A stretch of 64,000 bases of DNA from Bacteroidota bacterium. GTDB taxonomy: Bacteria > Bacteroidota > Bacteroidia > Chitinophagales > Chitinophagaceae. Position 1 is the stretch's first letter. Each line of letters opens with the position of its first letter. The notes beneath the pieces are model-generated. The model had not been told where the DNA came from. It worked only from the letters and a program-made list of their open reading frames with translations, and did not search any database. The position numbers were made by a program, and so were the translations under genes. Positions 61,646 to 64,000 of the stretch are shown here, in pieces. The stretch spans positions 1-64,000 of the forward strand of contig JADJZY010000014.1 in assembly GCA_016715505.1 (NCBI GenBank). Reading direction: 5' to 3'.

Positions 61646-61660
61646 CAAAACTTTTTATCT

Positions 61661-64000
61661 ATGAAAAAAACAATCTTAGGATTAGATCTCGGTACAAATA
61701 GTATCGGTTGGGCATTGGTTGATGCTGAGAATAAGAAAATACTAGGTATGGGAAGCAGAATCATACCCTATTCGGATACAGAAGGGGACGACTTTCTGAA
61801 GGGAACTGGTGAAAGCAAGAATCAAAGTAGAACAGCAGCCAGAACAGCTAGAAAATTGTTAGACCGATATCAACTAAGAAGAAAATACCTATTTAATTTT
61901 TTGAAGAAAAACGAGATGTTGCCGGATAATGAATTGATTTCGCTATCTGCTTTAGAATTATATAGCTTACGGAGCAGAGCGGCAAATGAAAAATAACCTT
62001 AAAAGAATTAGGAAGGTTGTTTCAGCTATTGAATCAAAAAGAGGTACAAGCATGCATCTACAGATGATAGCGAAGACAAGAAACAAAGAGATTTTGTAGC
62101 TACAATAAATAGTCGTTACACCAATATTAAAGGAAAACAAACCGTAGGTCAATTTTTTTACAAAGAACTAGAAGAACATATCTCTGCGCAAAAGTATTAC
62201 CGTATCAAGGAACAAATCTATCATCGTGAAGCGTACATAGATGAGTTTAATCAAATATGGGAGCAACAAGCTAAATATCATTCGCTTTTAACGGATGAAT
62301 TAAAAGTAGAAGTAAGAGATCGTATTATTTATTTTCAACGTAAATTAAAATCCCAAAAAAGGATTTAGTTTCTGTTTGCGAATTTGAAGGATTTATTACA
62401 AAAAAACAAAGGAGGGCAAAGAACTTTGTTGGCCCCAAGGTTGCCCCGCGTAGTTCTCCTTTGTTTCAAGTAGCTAAAATTTGGGAAAGTATAAACAACA
62501 TTACGATTAAAAGAATTAATCCCAATGTCAGAAAACATGAAGTTTTTGATATTAGCCCATTCAAAAAAGAACTATTTGATTATTTGAATGAAAACGTAAA
62601 TTTATCGGAAACGGAGTTGTTTAAAATTTTGGGAATTAAAAAAATGAAGGCTTCTATTCAGACAAAGAATTCAAGAAAAAAAAGGAATTCAAGGCAATTT
62701 AACTTTGACCTCTATAAAAAAAAGCATTAGATGGCTATGACCTAGAAGAAAAACTCACTGCATTTCATTTAACACAAATCCAAGGAAGCCATTTGGATAA
62801 AAGTACAGGAGAACTAATCGATATAGTGCAAATTGATAAGAATATAGAACATCAGCCTTTATATGTTTTATGGCATGTTTGCTATTCTATAAAAGATAAA
62901 CAGGAGAAAATAAACGCCCTTCAAAAGAAATTTAATTTACCAATAAATTATGCAACTGCACTTGCCCAGATTGACTTTATCAAAAGTGGGTATGGCAATA
63001 AGTCGAATAAAGCCCTACGAAAAATTTTACCAGAACTAATGAAAGGTTCAGTTTATAGCACAGCTATGGAATTAGTGGGTTATAATCATTCGTTTTCAGA
63101 AACAAAAGATGAAAAATTGATTAAACCTTTAAAAGATGAACTGAAACCCTTACAGAAAAACGCGCTGCGCCAACCAATAGTAGAGAAAATACTCAATCAA
63201 ATGATCAATTTGGTGAACGCTGTAATCAAAGAATATGGCAAACCTGATGAAATAAGGGTTGAATTATCAAGGGAACTTAAGCAAAGTAAAGAAGAGCGAA
63301 ATGATTATTTCAATGCGATGAACCAACGTACAAAACAAAATGAAAAAATAGCGGAACGATTGGAGAAAGACTATAAGGTAAGGGCGAGTAGAAAAAATAT
63401 TGAGAAATGGCGCTTGTGGCATGAGGTGGAAGGTAGATGCTTATATTGTAATGAAGCTATAACTGTTGCCAATTTCTTAAACGGAGTAGAGAGTGATGTG
63501 GAGCATATAATACCAAAAAGTATTTTCTATGATGATAGCTATGCCAACAAAACTATTGCTCATACTGCTTGCAATGGCAAATTAGCTAAAAATGCCCAGA
63601 CCGCATTTGATTATATGCGCAGCAAAGGGGATGAAAAATTAGATACTTATTTGACTACTATTAATCTGCTGTATAAAAATGATAAAGCAGACAAGGCAAA
63701 AACCGAGGAAAGTGTACATTGCTTAACCGGAAAAATAAGTAAAAGCAAATTTGATAGACTCCAATGGAGAAAAGAAGATATTCCGCAAGATTTTATTAGC
63801 CGTCAAATTAATGAAACAAGATATATAGCACGAAAGGCAGTTGAAATCTTAAATACTATTTGTAGAAATGTGCATAGCACCACCGGTAATATTACCTCGC
63901 TATTGCGCAGGTTATGGGGTTGGGAAGATGTGTTGATGAACTTAAGTATAGAAAAATACAGAGAGCATGGACTGACAGAAATTAAACAATATGAAAATAA
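61661..64000 (+). CDS. cas9: Type II-C Cas9, truncated by window end (frameshifted)
   Basis: An RNA-guided DNA endonuclease. RuvC-I is ILGLDLGTNSIGWALVDAE (near 61670). An Arg-rich bridge helix SRTAARTARKLLDRYQLRRK follows. RuvC-II is PDEIRVELSRELKQSKEERN (near 63243). The HNH domain (near 63430-63610) has CLYC, the catalytic-type motif DVEHIIPKS and ACNGKLAKN. Then SRQINETRYIARKAVEIL leads toward RuvC-III, which is beyond the window. Five single-base errors split the frame: A-run 61989-61993 (one missing), 62045 (one T missing), A-run 62355-62360 (one missing), A-run 62676-62683 and A-run 62716-62723 (one extra each). From 62724 the frame is open to the end. All visible catalytic residues are intact, so a functional enzyme is plausible. 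Confidence 0.92.

Overview
The window comes from a member of the Bacteroidota, most likely an environmental gliding lineage of the Saprospiria/Chitinophagia/Cytophagia kind. The evidence is type IX secretion (T9SS) sorting domains of both kinds (A and B), a PorP/SprF protein, a PorE-like OmpA protein, gliding ABC-transporter genes gldF and gldG, choice-of-anchor-L adhesins, a short primary sigma factor of about 289 aa, and promoters of the Bacteroidota form (-33 TTTG, -7 TAnnTTTG). No tRNA or rRNA gene was recognised.

Data quality shapes the reading. At least 24 single-base indels interrupt otherwise well-conserved genes, mostly in homopolymers. They include rpoC (twice), ftsK, ybeY, psd, gldG and cas9. 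This looks like an uncorrected long-read assembly and not mass pseudogenisation, so I annotate such genes as one CDS across the break and give the sites.

Layout. 0.01-1.1 kb: REP-type Y1 transposase, a REP-like hairpin and an extraordinary poly-G tract. 1.1-6.3 kb: ndk, an FNYQGIAR-type secreted fibre protein, and a T9SS adhesin with an in-frame TAG. 6.4-8.9 kb: gldF and gldG. 8.9-18.4 kb: a compact membrane-stress operon (YbjN-like, PspA, YqiJ-like, flotillin, giant DUF3686-type ATPase) divergent from an XRE regulator, with palindromes over both promoters. 18.4-26.3 kb: rpoD, a small secreted protein, then PorE-like, PorP/SprF and a second T9SS adhesin. 26.5-31.3 kb: ftsK, a gene remnant, and a BlaR1/BlaI-type pair with a perfect palindromic operator. 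31.6-40.3 kb: a leucine-rich-repeat T9SS protein, another T9SS cargo, and a fibre protein of about 1,900 aa with a long array of glycine-rich repeats and a C-terminal S74 chaperone. 40.9-46.3 kb: rpoC without rpoB beside it, then rplY. 46.3-61.4 kb: housekeeping and envelope genes (hutI, aroC, thioredoxin-fold protein, rhomboid, MazG-like, dtd, arfB, site-2 protease, aminotransferase, manC-type, ybeY, psd, GH3, Omp28-like T9SS protein). 61.5-64.0 kb: a tracrRNA-like locus divergent from a type II-C cas9 that runs off the right edge.

The most promising accessory systems are (1) the PspA-flotillin-DUF3686 ATPase operon with its dedicated regulator and operator layout, (2) the repeat-rich S74-terminated surface fibre, and (3) the Cas9/tracrRNA locus, whose anti-repeat predicts how the off-window CRISPR repeat begins.
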